DNA of 43,727 nucleotides from Anaerobiospirillum succiniciproducens DSM 6400. GTDB taxonomy: Bacteria > Pseudomonadota > Gammaproteobacteria > Enterobacterales > Succinivibrionaceae. Made by a program: the position numbers and the translations under genes. Positions 43,344 to 43,727 of this stretch are shown one piece after another (position 1 is the first letter of the stretch; the number at the start of each line of letters is the position of its first letter). The notes under the pieces are model-generated. The model saw nothing but the letters and a program-made list of their open reading frames with translations, did no database searches and was not told the DNA's origin. The stretch spans positions 1 through 43,727 of the forward strand of contig NZ_AXWV01000033.1 of the NCBI RefSeq assembly GCF_000482845.1, in the 5' to 3' direction.

Positions 43344-43727
43344 TTCGTCTTAAGAACGAAATGAAAAGTTAACAACCTATGCCCAAAAGGTACGACCAAT
43401 AGCTTCAGTTAAAGCATGCTCCTCATTGTTTGCACATTAACTTCGCTCTAAGAACGAAGTGAAAAGTTAACAACCTAATCCCAAAAGCTCGACCAATAGC
43501 TGCAGTTAAAGCTCGCTCCTCAATGTGCGCACATTAACTTCGCTCTAAGAACGAAATGAAAAATGAACCACTACAGTTCCAAAGTCACGACCAATAGCTG
43601 CAGTTAAAGACCGCAGCTCAATGTGTGAACAATAACTTCGCTCTAAGAACGAAATGAAAAGTTAACAACTTCAGTCCCAAATGTACTACAGGCGCAACAT
43701 ATAAGGCCTACAGTTCAATGTGTGCAC
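43344..43727. repeat. 98-bp palindrome-bearing tandem array, at least 4 units, runs off the window
   Basis: A palindromic core TTCGCTCTAAGAACGAA (first copy TTCGTCTTAAGAACGAA) starts at 43344, 43442, 43539 and 43637, that is every 97-98 bp. Each unit then has TGAAAAGTTAACAAC, GACCAATAGCTGCAGTTAAA and CTCAATGTGTGCACA. These include further palindromes GTTAAC, CTGCAG and GTG(C/T)GCAC. Units three and four diverge in the middle but keep the core. There are no unique spacers, so it is not a CRISPR array. The last unit degenerates toward the window end and the array may continue beyond it. Confidence 0.85.

Noticed and set aside
43344..43727. CRISPR array at the right edge
   Set aside because: The units repeat over their full 98 bp; there are no unique spacers and no cas genes in the window.

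Overview
The window looks like a chromosomal segment of an anaerobic or facultative gammaproteobacterium. SlyX (C-terminal ETPPPHY), a long QueF, aspartokinase III (LysC), PpnN/YgdH, EndA, RsmE, a YfcD-type Nudix protein, MetK, Pgk and class II FbaA all read as close relatives of the Enterobacterales/Aeromonadales versions. The composition, the large autotransporter, the orphan TctC-type binding protein and the very repeat-rich gaps fit Succinivibrionaceae (for example an Anaerobiospirillum relative). That placement is inference; no rRNA or tRNA gene is present to test it.

Layout. 1-2721: two tandem flagellin genes (the first cut by the window edge), slyX and a Nudix hydrolase. 3010-8951: lysC, ppnN, queF and rsmE, all on the minus strand. 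9343-12869: endA (minus), then a DUF5718-like gene and a degenerate IS256-like transposase (plus). 13202-21518, all minus: a 1626-residue autotransporter, an MFS transporter and metK. 22827-30486, all plus: a beta-hydroxyacid dehydrogenase, a TalC-type transaldolase, a DUF945-like anchored protein and transketolase. 31863-36589: an orphan TctC/Bug binding protein (minus) and an AraC-family regulator with a large low-complexity insert (plus). 37748-43102, plus: a CYTH-domain protein with an unrecognised C-terminal half, then pgk and fbaA.

How the genes work together. Transaldolase and transketolase are the two carbon-shuffling enzymes of the non-oxidative pentose phosphate pathway, and their products feed Pgk and FbaA in glycolysis. 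LysC (aspartate family) and MetK (S-adenosylmethionine) are linked through amino-acid and methyl metabolism. Most genes stand alone with their own ribosome binding site, and many have their own intrinsic terminator; few operons are visible apart from the flagellin pair.

The most striking property is low coding density. I count about 28 kb of supportable coding sequence in 43.7 kb. Most gaps hold their own short tandem repeat, with a unit length or sequence different from the other gaps (4, 5, 6, 15, 23, 24, 36, 40, 47, about 60, 63 and 98 bp). The best candidates for new biology are the catalytically broken but open IS256-like protein, the nested-stem element at 21954-22054, the 150-bp inverted-repeat element before the DUF945-like gene, the switch-like inverted repeats upstream of lysC, the 98-bp palindrome-bearing array at the right edge, and the CYTH protein. 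I found no clear multi-gene defence system, prophage, CRISPR array or complete insertion sequence.
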